The notes under the pieces were generated by a model. The model was not told the origin of the DNA, did not search any database, and saw only the letters and a list, made by a program, of their open reading frames with translations. From an uncultured Desulfovibrio sp. (lineage in GTDB: Bacteria; Desulfobacterota; Desulfovibrionia; Desulfovibrionales; Desulfovibrionaceae): 64,000 bases of DNA. The DNA is taken from assembly GCF_949282365.1 (NCBI RefSeq), contig NZ_CASDOY010000001.1:62001-126000 (forward strand), written 5' to 3'. Both the position numbers and the translations under genes were made by a program. This document shows positions 32,797-41,533 of this stretch, one piece after another (within the stretch, counting starts at the first letter, position 1; each line of letters begins with the position of its first letter).

Positions 32797-34746
32797 TCAA
32801 CGGCGGCAGGCTGCCTCAAAAAGCGAGGTCAGCCGCGCCTCCGTGGCTTCTTCGTCCAGGACTTCCCGAATACGCTTCCAGGCTTCGCCTCCCAGCTGGC
32901 GGCGACGTTCGGGACTGCCGGCAAGGTCCAGCAGGGCCTGGGCCAGCGCCGCCACATCATTTTGCGGTACCACGATGCCGCTGCGCCCGTGCTGCACGAC
33001 CTCCAGCTGACCGGGAAGATCGCTCACCACCACAGACACACCAAAGGCCATGGCTTCCGTCAGGGCTGAGGGCAGGCCGTCCATATCGCCTCCCCGTGTC
33101 AGGTGTCCGGGGGCCACAAAGATGTCCGCCCGGCGGTAAAGATCCGTCATGGCCTCATGGGGCAGCTGCCCGGGGAAGGCGACCTTCTTGCGCAGGCCGA
33201 GACGCCATGAACGCAGGCGCAGACGCAGACGCCAGGGACCGTTCCCCACCATGGTCAGACGGAAATCCACACCGGCTTTCTGGAGCTCGGCGCAGGCGCT
33301 CAGCAACACGTCATAGCCCTTGCGGCTGGTCATGGAGCCTACGGCCAGCATCTGCAGCGGTTCCGGCACATTGGAAGGCGGCATGGAAATGTCTTCATCA
33401 GGCGGCGTCAGGGTCAGGGCATCCCGCAGCAGCACGATGCGCCCGGGATCGACGCTCGGCAGGAGCTCGCAGACCGCCTTGCGCGTGGCCGCCGTATCAC
33501 AGCGCACGAAGGCCGCTTGTTCCGCCTTGACCAGCCAGTCCTTGGCCGGAGAGGCCAAATCCGCCGTCCGTACGGCAAAAGCAAAGGGGATCTGGAGCAT
33601 GCGGGCAGCCACCCAGGCGGCGGAAGCCGGAGCGTGTGCGCCGGAGGCGTACAGGAATTCGATCTTTTCTTCCAGGCACCAGCGGGCCAGCAAAGCGCCG
33701 CAGCCCATGGTCCACAAGTTATGGAAGATCCCCCCCTTCCCCGAAGGGATGGTTTTCCACAATTCCCAGGCCGTGGCGGAGGTCCCGCGCAGGTGGGCGA
33801 ACAACATGCGCAGCACGGAAGCTATATGCCAGGCGCCGATATGACGCACCGGCAGTGGCAGCGCATAGCCCTGGGAATCGCTGTTCAGAAAGCTGGAACC
33901 TTCGATGGCGTAAATGCGCGACAGCAATCCGGCAGCATGCATGCGGTGCGCCTCTTCCATCAGGCAGCGCCCCGAGGCTTCAGGGAATTTTTCCGCCACC
34001 AGAGCGCCCCTGAGGATGGGCGTTGGCGCTGCCAGCAGGTTCTGCTGCTGGTCCGGGCTGACCGGCACCGGCTCATGCTTCTTGCAGACCAGGATACCGT
34101 CTTCCAGCGTGTAGACGCTGTCGCAGAATTCGGCCATCTTGGGGTCATGGGTCACCATGATCATGGCGACCCCGCCCTTGTGGCAGAGCGTGCGGAAGTT
34201 GTCCATGACCACCCGACTGGTACGGGCGTCCAGAGCGCCGGTAGGCTCGTCTGCCAGCAGGATGCGGGGATTGTTCACCATGGCGCGGGCAATGGCCACA
34301 CGCTGCTGTTCCCCGCCGGAAAGGCGGTTGCTGCGGTAATGCACACGTGCGGACAGGCGAACCAGCTCCAGCGCCCGTATGACGCGCTCCCAGCGTTCCG
34401 CAGGAGGAACATTCTCGTAGATGAGCGGGAATTCGACGTTCTCAAAGACCGTGGAATGGTCGAACAGGTTGCTCGACTGCATCACGAAGCCCATATTGCC
34501 CCGGCGGAAGGCGGCTGTCTGTTCCCGGTTGAACTCCAGCACATTGGTCCCCAGGATCTCCAGGGTACCGGAGTCCGGCGCGTGCAGCATGCCCAGCACA
34601 TGCAGCATGGTGGACTTGCCGCAGCCGGACGGCCCCATGATGGCGACGAGTTCCCCCGCCTCCACCTCGATATTGACGCCACGCAGCACGGGCGAAAAGC
34701 CCGCGTAGCACTTGTACAGATCTTTGGCAATGATAACCGGCGCCAT
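32797..34746 (-). CDS. fused ABC-transporter ATPase / GT4 glycosyltransferase
   Basis: A 649-residue fusion. Residues 1 to about 225 are a MacB/LolD-type ABC ATPase: Walker A GPSGCGKST at 38-46, signature LSGGEQQRVAIARA, Walker B ILLADEPTGALD and the H-loop VTHDPK. From about 250 to the end is a GT-B glycosyltransferase of family 4: the N-terminal acceptor domain is divergent; the C-terminal nucleotide-sugar domain has AVGSMTSRKGYDVLLSACAE, MVGNGPWR, the acidic DGLPSALTEAMAFGVSVVVS (E-x7-E-like region) and HGRSGIVVPQNDVAALAQAL. The ORF is uninterrupted. The cognate permease is the next gene upstream (7 bp away). The fusion implies that glycosylation and export are physically coupled. Confidence 0.9.
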   Translation of the reverse strand: MAPVIIAKDLYKCYAGFSPVLRGVNIEVEAGELVAIMGPSGCGKSTMLHVLGMLHAPDSGTLEILGTNVLEFNREQTAAFRRGNMGFVMQSSNLFDHSTVFENVEFPLIYENVPPAERWERVIRALELVRLSARVHYRSNRLSGGEQQRVAIARAMVNNPRILLADEPTGALDARTSRVVMDNFRTLCHKGGVAMIMVTHDPKMAEFCDSVYTLEDGILVCKKHEPVPVSPDQQQNLLAAPTPILRGALVAEKFPEASGRCLMEEAHRMHAAGLLSRIYAIEGSSFLNSDSQGYALPLPVRHIGAWHIASVLRMLFAHLRGTSATAWELWKTIPSGKGGIFHNLWTMGCGALLARWCLEEKIEFLYASGAHAPASAAWVAARMLQIPFAFAVRTADLASPAKDWLVKAEQAAFVRCDTAATRKAVCELLPSVDPGRIVLLRDALTLTPPDEDISMPPSNVPEPLQMLAVGSMTSRKGYDVLLSACAELQKAGVDFRLTMVGNGPWRLRLRLRSWRLGLRKKVAFPGQLPHEAMTDLYRRADIFVAPGHLTRGGDMDGLPSALTEAMAFGVSVVVSDLPGQLEVVQHGRSGIVVPQNDVAALAQALLDLAGSPERRRQLGGEAWKRIREVLDEEATEARLTSLFEAACRR

Positions 34747-34753
34747 AGTTCAC

Positions 34754-35944
34754 CTACTCGAAGCGCAAGGCGGAAACGACATCCATGCGGCTGGCCTGAA
34801 TGGCGGGATACAGGCCGCCGGCCACCCCAATGATGGCAGAGAAGACAATGCTGCCGGCACTGCTGGCCACAAGCAGCGGATAGGAAATGGCCGTCCCCAG
34901 CGCCCAGGCGCCCAACTCCACACTGAGGGTGCCGACCAGGATGCCCAGCAGGCCGCCAGCCACGGACTTGCACAGGGCTTCGGCCAGGAACTGGGCCAGG
35001 ATATCCTTATCCGAACCGCCCATGGCCTTTTTCAGGCCCACTTCGCGGGTACGGGCACGGACCGCGGCGAACGTACCATACCAGATACCAAAACCGCCCA
35101 GCATGAGCGAGGCCACGATACCCAGCCAGAGCAGGGCCTCCACCCACATGAAGGTCGTCTTGATACGGTCGAGCTGGTCATCCTGGGTGGCGATGACCAG
35201 GTACGGCGCCTCCTGATTCGCCCGGACCACTGCCGGGATCTGCCGGACCACCGGAGCCACGTCTTCCCAGCCGATGGCGCGGACGAAGAGACGGGTGATC
35301 CTGCCGGAACCCCAATTCCTGTCTTCCATGACAGTCGTGGGCAAAAAACCGCCCTGGTTCCAATCCCCCAGCATGACGCCGGTCACCACGCCTACGACCT
35401 CGATCACATCCTTGCCCAAGAACAGCAGCTTGCCGACAGCCAGGGAAGGATCGCCGTACAGATTCGCGGCCGCCTCGCGCCCCAGCATGCAGACACGCCG
35501 GTGTCCTTGCACATCATCGGCCGTCAGCACCCGCCCGGCCACCAATTCCAGGGAATAGGCCTCCGTGAAAAACTGGTCCACGCCGATAAAATGGACCCCC
35601 AGCGTGCGTTCTCCACTAGCCCGCAGCTGGAATGAAATACCGTTGCGGATATTCTCGCTGATCATGCCCACACCGGGGATCTTGCGCAGGGCCTCCACGG
35701 TGCGGGGGGAAAATTCGCGCTGCGGCTGGCCGGGATACTGGGCATCATCCATATAGACGCGGATGATGTTGACCCCGCCCATGAGCACCATATCCTGGCC
35801 TACCTTATAGCGTATCTCCTGGCCCAGAACGGACAGGGCGATAAAGGCCATGATGCCCAGAGCAATGGACAGGATCACGCCAAAACCGCGCTGGCGGACG
35901 ACCTGTCGCAAGCTCACGCGAAAAAGGTCCGACATTGCTATCAT
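34754..35944 (-). CDS. MacB/FtsX-like ABC transporter permease
   Basis: Inner-membrane permease of 396 residues with the MacB-type topology: one N-terminal transmembrane helix (GVILSIALGIMAFIALSVLG), a large periplasmic domain, then three helices (WVEALLWLGIVASLMLGGFG; the FtsX segment with REVGLKKAMGGSDKDIL; the last hydrophobic pair near the C terminus ending ALRFE). Such permeases use mechanotransmission and expel or handle periplasmic substrates rather than pumping through a channel. It pairs with the ATPase domain of the next gene. ATG at 35944; a second in-frame ATG at 35935 is possible. No MacA-like adaptor is adjacent. Confidence 0.88.
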   Translation of the reverse strand: MIAMSDLFRVSLRQVVRQRGFGVILSIALGIMAFIALSVLGQEIRYKVGQDMVLMGGVNIIRVYMDDAQYPGQPQREFSPRTVEALRKIPGVGMISENIRNGISFQLRASGERTLGVHFIGVDQFFTEAYSLELVAGRVLTADDVQGHRRVCMLGREAAANLYGDPSLAVGKLLFLGKDVIEVVGVVTGVMLGDWNQGGFLPTTVMEDRNWGSGRITRLFVRAIGWEDVAPVVRQIPAVVRANQEAPYLVIATQDDQLDRIKTTFMWVEALLWLGIVASLMLGGFGIWYGTFAAVRARTREVGLKKAMGGSDKDILAQFLAEALCKSVAGGLLGILVGTLSVELGAWALGTAISYPLLVASSAGSIVFSAIIGVAGGLYPAIQASRMDVVSALRFE

Positions 35945-36003
35945 GCTGACACCATACGGACATTACATCCTGATTGTAAGATCGCTGACGCCATCAATCC
36001 CTG

Positions 36004-37167
36004 CTACCGCTTCTGACGGCGCATCCTGATGACACGGCCATTGCGGCCCACCTCATACCAGATGCCCTGCCACAGCACGCCTTCGGCGAGGATGGAACGC
36101 AAATAGACGCAGACAAACATGCAGGCGCTGGCCGCAAAGGCGAGCACCCAGCGCCAGACAGGATAGACGGCTTCCTGGAAGCGGGCCCAGCCACGCAGGA
36201 CAAGCGCCAGGACGGCAGCATAGGCCAGCGCACCCACAAGCCAGCCGAAGGAGAGCTTGCCCAGCAGGGCGCCCAGTACGGCGCACGCGGCCCACAGGAA
36301 GGGCAGGAACATCAGACAGGCCAGCACTCCCAGCAGGACCCACTGATAGGGGATACAGAACTTGAGGAAGAGGATCTGCCTGTCCATCCAGTGCCGCCAG
36401 ACGTCCAGCTCATGCGCCTGGGCCTCGGTCGTGAGCACGGCATCCCCGCTCAGACGGATACGCGCGCCGCGGCGGATCAGACGCTCGGCAAGGGAGCAGT
36501 CATCCACCACGTTGGTCTGCCAGAAGTCGCGCACGCCATAACGCCGGAAGGCCGACAAACGAAAGCACATGGCCCCGCCCCACAACTGGGTGAAGGAGGA
36601 AATGCCCTGCAGATAGCGCATCAGCTGGACGCACAGGGCATAGGCCATGGTGACGATACCCGCATCACGGGCCACGACCTTGTGATACCCGGTGCTGAAA
36701 TCCTCGCCGTCCACCACAGGGGCCACCAGACGGCGGATAAAATCATGGGGGGCGATGTGCGTGCTGTCGCAAAAGGCCAGCAGTTCCACATCATCCTCCA
36801 CAGCGGCCACGCCCTTGAGGCTGTTGTGGTTCTTCTGGCCGCAGCCCTTGGCCGGACCGGCCACCACATGCCGCAACTGCGGATAGCGGCCCTGCAGTTC
36901 CCGGGCGATGTCGGCTGCCGGTTCGTCAGCGGTAGCCGTGACGATCACGGGATAAAGGTTGGGATAATCCTGCCGGAGCAGGCTCTCCAGCGCCTCGCGC
37001 ATACGCGGGTGGGTGCCCCCGGCGGGCACGATCAGGCCTGTACGCGGCCAGTGAGCACGCTGGGGGGCCTGTTTGCGTTCCTCCCTATCAAGTCTGCTGC
37101 CCACCCGGTACAGAAACAACAGCAAGGCACACTGCAGCGCAGCCAGGACAAAAAATATGGTCCCCAT
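36004..37167 (-). CDS. GT2/GT21-like membrane glycosyltransferase (HpnI/ceramide-glucosyltransferase-like)
   Basis: A 387-residue membrane glycosyltransferase. An N-terminal helix anchors it, then a GT-A domain (LIVPAGGTHPRMREALESLL, DxD-like CDSTHIAP, TNVVDDCSLAERLIRRGARI with the catalytic Asp pair), RHWMDRQILF as the RxxRW-like acceptor motif, and three to four C-terminal transmembrane helices. This pattern matches the GT21-like enzymes that glycosylate ceramide or hopanoids. It would transfer a sugar to a membrane lipid. Followed by the MacB-like permease 59 bp downstream. Confidence 0.82.
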   Translation of the reverse strand: MGTIFFVLAALQCALLLFLYRVGSRLDREERKQAPQRAHWPRTGLIVPAGGTHPRMREALESLLRQDYPNLYPVIVTATADEPAADIARELQGRYPQLRHVVAGPAKGCGQKNHNSLKGVAAVEDDVELLAFCDSTHIAPHDFIRRLVAPVVDGEDFSTGYHKVVARDAGIVTMAYALCVQLMRYLQGISSFTQLWGGAMCFRLSAFRRYGVRDFWQTNVVDDCSLAERLIRRGARIRLSGDAVLTTEAQAHELDVWRHWMDRQILFLKFCIPYQWVLLGVLACLMFLPFLWAACAVLGALLGKLSFGWLVGALAYAAVLALVLRGWARFQEAVYPVWRWVLAFAASACMFVCVYLRSILAEGVLWQGIWYEVGRNGRVIRMRRQKR

Positions 37168-37174
37168 AGCAACC

Positions 37175-37621
37175 TCAATTTTTGTGATTTGTTGACGTTT
37201 CAGGCAAGGGCGCGCAATCGTCCGTCAAAGGAACATCCTGGGAGCGTCGGGCAACGGTCGTAAAGCGCATGCCGTTGCCCAGACGGATCTTGACCTCGAC
37301 GCTGTCCCTGGACAGGAAACGCCCGCTGATCTTGTGCCCGGATCCGTGCGTGGCCGAAAAGGCATTGTTCTGCACGGAACCATAAACATGATACACATCT
37401 ATCTGCCCGTTCGCCGACCGGAGCAGGACCACGCCGCGCAGCTTGCCGCTGGCAGAAAAGCACATGCCCATACGGAAACTGGCGCTGAGGACATCCCCTG
37501 TCCAGAGTTCCGTCACCTCGGCGGTACCGCCGGTGTTCTCTCCTCCGGCAGCCGGACACTGTGCCGGAATGAGCCACAGGCAGCACGCCAGACAAAGACA
37601 AGACAGCCCACGACACGTCAT
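37175..37621 (-). CDS. small secreted protein, unknown function
   Basis: A 148-residue exported protein. The signal peptide (LSCLCLACCLWLIPAQCPAA) precedes a compact beta-rich domain (FSASGKLRGVVLLRSANGQIDVYHVYG, in two parts, then SGHKISGRFLSRDSVEVKIR). Not recognised. The ATG overlaps the stop of the upstream GT4 gene by 4 bp (ATGA), and the GT2 gene starts 7 bp downstream, so it is part of the glycan unit. It may be a periplasmic partner of the pathway. Confidence 0.7.
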   Translation of the reverse strand: MTCRGLSCLCLACCLWLIPAQCPAAGGENTGGTAEVTELWTGDVLSASFRMGMCFSASGKLRGVVLLRSANGQIDVYHVYGSVQNNAFSATHGSGHKISGRFLSRDSVEVKIRLGNGMRFTTVARRSQDVPLTDDCAPLPETSTNHKN

Positions 37622-38703
37622 AGCCGCTCCCGTGCCGCTGCCAGGCGCGAAAAAATGGCTTCATGCGCCGCCACCATGGCAGCAAAAGAAAAACTGCGTT
37701 CCACCCGACGCCGTCCGTCCTGGCCAAAGCGGTCCCCACGCGCAGGGTCATCCAGCAGCGCGGCACAGTTGGCGGCAAAGGCGGCGCTGTCCCCCACAGG
37801 CGAAAGCAGACCGCTCTCTCCGTGCGCCACCAGCCGGGGGATGCCTCCGGCGTCCGTGGCACAGACAGGGACCCCGGCCGCCATGGCCTCCAGGATCACA
37901 TTGGGCTGGCCTTCCCGCACAGACGTCAGGGCAAAGATGCGTGCCGCCGCATAGTGGGCGCGAACATCCGGCGAACCGGGGCAAAATTCCACGCCCCCTT
38001 CCGGCAGATGTTCCCCCACCCAGGCTTTGAGTTCCTTTTCACGCGGCCCGTCACCCACGAGACGCAAACGCAGATCAGGGTGACGCTGACGCAGCGGGGC
38101 AAATGCGCGCAACAGGGTCAGATGATCCTTGTCCTCAGCCAGGCGAGCCACACAGACGATGAGCGGGGAACGCTCCGAAGGAACAGGACGCGCGGGGGCA
38201 AAGCGCTCCGTATCCACGCCGTTGGGCACATAGGTCAGGTGCCCGGCAGGCACCCCCAGCCCGGCAAGCACCTCGGCGAGCGCTTCCGAATTGCAGACCA
38301 TATGGTCCGTCAGACGCCACAGGAACCTTTCGTGCTGCCTGCGGGGCGCACCGCCGCCGCGCACGGTCCCCACCACCGGGATGCCCAGCGTGCGCCCCCA
38401 GATGCGGGCCCAGATGTTGGGCAGGGCCGTGCAGGGGACGAGGATGTCAGGCGCCAGCCTCTTGAGAGCACGCGACATGCGCAAAAAAAAGAACGGATGC
38501 ACCGCACGACTGTGTCCCAGATATGTCACGGGGATGCCGGCGTGCTCCACTTGTCCGTCAAGGTCCGTCCTGCCGGTAAGGACCAGCATGGAAACGCGAA
38601 AACGCTCTCTGTCCAGACGACTGGCCAACTCGACCATCTGCCGCTGGGTCCCGCCGAAACAGAGATCTTCCATGACAAAGAGGATATGCATTTTCTCGGA
38701 CAT
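37618..38703 (-). CDS. GT4-family glycosyltransferase
   Basis: Retaining GT-B glycosyltransferase of 361 residues. N-terminal ILFVMEDLCFGGTQRQMVEL with the loop GGTQR, central VPNGVDTERFAP, then ARLAEDKDHLTLLRAFAPLR, LVGDGPREKELKAW and the family motif SVREGQPNVILEAMAAGVPV (E-x7-E) followed by GGIPRLVAHGESGLLSPVGD. No membrane helix; cytoplasmic face. The ATG at 38703 is chosen as GAGG sits 8 bp upstream. It heads the minus-strand glycan unit and is divergent from the deacetylase gene, sharing an 83-bp promoter region. Confidence 0.9.
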   Translation of the reverse strand: MSEKMHILFVMEDLCFGGTQRQMVELASRLDRERFRVSMLVLTGRTDLDGQVEHAGIPVTYLGHSRAVHPFFFLRMSRALKRLAPDILVPCTALPNIWARIWGRTLGIPVVGTVRGGGAPRRQHERFLWRLTDHMVCNSEALAEVLAGLGVPAGHLTYVPNGVDTERFAPARPVPSERSPLIVCVARLAEDKDHLTLLRAFAPLRQRHPDLRLRLVGDGPREKELKAWVGEHLPEGGVEFCPGSPDVRAHYAAARIFALTSVREGQPNVILEAMAAGVPVCATDAGGIPRLVAHGESGLLSPVGDSAAFAANCAALLDDPARGDRFGQDGRRRVERSFSFAAMVAAHEAIFSRLAAARERL

Positions 38704-38786
38704 GGATGCATCCTCATGTATTCCGGGCAAATTTGCAAGCCTGCAGGCGCATTGCCTTGCGGGGGGCTTGGGCGTATTGTCCGCTC

Positions 38787-39782
38787 ATGAAGAACCAGCA
38801 CTCCCCTGCAGCTGACACTCCCCTGCGGGTCGTCGTCAGCCTTGATGTCGAAGAAGAGGGCCTGTTTTCCGGCCAGTATGCCGCCAGCAACTGCGGTGTG
38901 AGCAATGTTTCCCTCCTGCCCCGGCTCGCACCGCTGAGCAGGGATCTGGGCTTTCCGTTGACACTTTTCTGCGCCCATACCGTCTTTGCCGACCGCGATG
39001 CCTGCGCTGTGCTGGAGCGTATGCGTGACCAGTATGGCGCAGAGATCGGGGCGCATCTCCATCACTGGAGCACGCCACCAGCCTCGCCGCTGGATCCGCC
39101 CCATGCCGGACAGCCCACCCGCACGGACAAGCTGCCCCGTGAGCTGCTGCGCCGGCGCCTGGCCACCCTGCTGGATGCCGGCCGGAATTTCCAGGGGGCG
39201 CCCCTGACCAGCTTCCGCATGGGTCGCTGGGATCTCAAATCCTGCGTGCGCCCGCTGCTTGCCGAAGCCGGTATCCGCGTCGACAGCTCCGTCTGCCCCT
39301 TGCGCCACTTCACGGGAGGCCCGGACCATTTCCTGGCACCTGCCGATCCGTACTGGGTGGAAGGCTGGCAGGGAACTCCCCTGCTGGAAGCCCCCATCAC
39401 CCAGATCCCGTTGCACCCTGCCCTGCCCCGCCTCTGGTACCGGGCCTGCCCCGCAGCCTCGCGGGACAAATTCCATTTCTGGGGCGTCCTCAGCCCCAAC
39501 CCCTTCTGGCATGCGCCCCGGATCATGCGCTGGGCCGCACGCCTGCACCGGCAACGGGGCGGCCAGGTCCTGAGTCTGTTCTGGCATTCTTCCGAGATGC
39601 TGCCCGGCGGCTCGCCCCATGTGCCTGACCAGCAGGCTGCCGATGCCGTACTGAAACGCATCCAGACCTTCCTTGCCTGGCTCAGGGACAGCTTCCCCGT
39701 CCAGGGCTGCACGGCCAGCCAGCTTTACGACCTGCCCGCAGGCACCTTCACTGCACGGCCTGACGGCCCTGGTGACTGGTAG
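38787..39782 (+). CDS. polysaccharide deacetylase family protein (WalW-like)
   Basis: A 331-residue NodB-type deacetylase. The metal-binding first motif is VVVSLDVEEEGLF (Asp and Glu), the second is EIGAHLHHWSTPP (His pair), and RMGRWDLKSCVRPLLAEAGI with VDSSVCP is the third motif region of the WalW subgroup. The C-terminal FWHSSEMLPGGSPH contributes the last histidine. No signal peptide is evident, so a cytoplasmic glycan or lipid-linked sugar is the likely target. It lies divergent from the GT4 gene and probably belongs to the same pathway. Confidence 0.82.
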   Translation: MKNQHSPAADTPLRVVVSLDVEEEGLFSGQYAASNCGVSNVSLLPRLAPLSRDLGFPLTLFCAHTVFADRDACAVLERMRDQYGAEIGAHLHHWSTPPASPLDPPHAGQPTRTDKLPRELLRRRLATLLDAGRNFQGAPLTSFRMGRWDLKSCVRPLLAEAGIRVDSSVCPLRHFTGGPDHFLAPADPYWVEGWQGTPLLEAPITQIPLHPALPRLWYRACPAASRDKFHFWGVLSPNPFWHAPRIMRWAARLHRQRGGQVLSLFWHSSEMLPGGSPHVPDQQAADAVLKRIQTFLAWLRDSFPVQGCTASQLYDLPAGTFTARPDGPGDW

Positions 39783-39879
39783 CCCGCCTCCGCAACGGGC
39801 CTGACGTGTCCCGGCCCGTTTTCCGTTGACGCCGTCGCCCGTTGCCTTAGTCCTTCTTCTACGTCGCATAAGGAAAACC

Positions 39880-40776
39880 ATGGCCGCCCCGCTCTCCCTT
39901 CCTGATCCCCGCTCCGCCCGCCACGGTCTGGCCTTGATCCTGCTGACGGTCTTTGCCTGGTCCGTCATCGGCCTGATCTCCAAAAACTGCCTTGCCGCAG
40001 GCGTCAGCCCGCTGGAAACAGCCTTCTGGCGCGCCGCCATCGGCGCGGCCTGTTTCATCAGCCATGCTGGGCTGAAAGGGCAGCTCCGCATCCCGCTACG
40101 CCATGGCCTTTTGTTCACGGTGTTTGGATTCTGGGCGGTAGGGGTGTTCTATGCGGCCACATTGTATGCCATCAAGCTCAGCGGCGCGGCCATGGCCGTG
40201 GTCCTGCTCTACACGGCGCCGGTCTGGGTAGCCATGTTCTCCCGCTTCCTGTTCAGGGAAGCCATCACGCCCCGCCAGTGCGGGATCATCGCTCTGGCAC
40301 TGCTCGGGACAGGCATGGTCTGCTTTTCGGGCGGCAGCCTGCCCGGACAGACATCCTGGACAGGCATCGCCTGCGGCCTGCTGATCAGCTTCTGCTACGC
40401 CTCCCACTACCCGTTCTGCCGCTGGTGGCAGGATCGCTATCCACCGGCCACCCTGTATGCCTTCATGCAGCTGGGGGGGGCTGCCGTCATCTTCTGCCTG
40501 ACTCCCGTCCACTTGCACCACAGCCTTGCCACCTGGGGCTGGCTGCTCACCCTCGGGGCTTTCACAGGCTACTTTGCCTTCTTCTGCTATGCCCAGGCCC
40601 TCAAGCGGCTGGGGCTGGTACGCACCGCTGTCCTCTGCTATCTCGAACCCATCCTCAGCACCATCTGGGTCTGGCTGTTCTGGGATGAATTCTTCAGTCC
40701 GCTGGGCTGGACCGGCAGCGCCCTTGTCCTGGCCGCCGTTTTCTGGCTGAACATGGACAAAAGCCGGAACGCCTGA
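39880..40776 (+). CDS. EamA/DMT-family transporter
   Basis: Drug/metabolite transporter of 298 residues with ten hydrophobic helices in two EamA repeats. The first repeat ends at GTGMVCFSGGSL, and the second has LGAFTGYFAFFCYAQALKRL and YLEPILSTIWVWLFWDE, the conserved end of EamA helices. The ATG at 39880 follows AAGGAAAACC. Probably exports or imports a small organic metabolite; no specific substrate can be read. It may be the last gene of the deacetylase transcript, 97 bp downstream. Confidence 0.85.
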   Translation: MAAPLSLPDPRSARHGLALILLTVFAWSVIGLISKNCLAAGVSPLETAFWRAAIGAACFISHAGLKGQLRIPLRHGLLFTVFGFWAVGVFYAATLYAIKLSGAAMAVVLLYTAPVWVAMFSRFLFREAITPRQCGIIALALLGTGMVCFSGGSLPGQTSWTGIACGLLISFCYASHYPFCRWWQDRYPPATLYAFMQLGGAAVIFCLTPVHLHHSLATWGWLLTLGAFTGYFAFFCYAQALKRLGLVRTAVLCYLEPILSTIWVWLFWDEFFSPLGWTGSALVLAAVFWLNMDKSRNA

Positions 40777-41481
40777 GGCCGCATACGGCAGCCCGTCATC
40801 GACTGATGCAGGGCTGATGCCGGCCCCGCGCTTGCTTGACAGCCGGCTGTGCACGGGCGGCTGTCAACGTCAATTCCTGCAACATCACACCCAGCCTCTG
40901 TCCGCCCCACCCTGTGCGGACATGAACGACTCGCATCGGAAGGTCCTTGCTTCAGCTGTAGCGTGCTGCCTCCGGGCAAAAGTGTTTTGTTCCACGCCGC
41001 TCGGACGCTCAACAGGCTGCAGGACATGGCAGAACCAGATTCTCTGACAGGCCAGCCATCACCTTGACGCCGGAGGCCCGGCCTCCGCGCGGCTACCGCC
41101 CTGGAGATGCCCGGACAGCGGCGGGCCTTTCCCCACCTGCGGCCCGCATGCATTCCCCCATGTACTGCCGCGCCACGGCGGCCAAAGGCGGCCTGCGCTG
41201 TCTGGCATTTTCCTGTCCATCCTGCTCCGTTCCTGCTTGGTAGTTCCCGAAGGCCGCCGTATGTCCTGCCGCCGCCTGTACCATCATGGCAGGGACCAGG
41301 ATCGGCAGGCATGGCCTGCGGAACGATGCCCTACATCTCCCGGCAGCAGTGTTCATCCGTGCATCGGGCACGGGCATCTGCCGTTCCCCTCCTTAACGGA
41401 TCTGCCGGCGGTAGCGGAGATACACGTTTTTCCGCATGGCCGCAGCGAAAGCCACCCGTCTGGCAGCACGTTTTTCGACCC
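40777..41481. other. long stretch without recognisable gene
   Basis: About 700 bp between convergent genes. Frames are open on both strands because of the high GC, but none has a start with a ribosome site or resembles a family. No RNA gene or repeat was recognised. Confidence 0.45.
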
Positions 41482-41512
41482 AAAAAAAGGCCGGGGATTC
41501 CGGCCTTTTTTT
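41482..41512 (-). terminator. bidirectional terminator
   Basis: Seven A, GGCCGG, loop GGATT, CCGGCC, seven T (41482-41512). It ends the minus-strand TRAP operon and would also stop plus-strand reading. Confidence 0.9.
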
Positions 41513-41533
41513 CACTGCAAGGGATGGAGCGCC

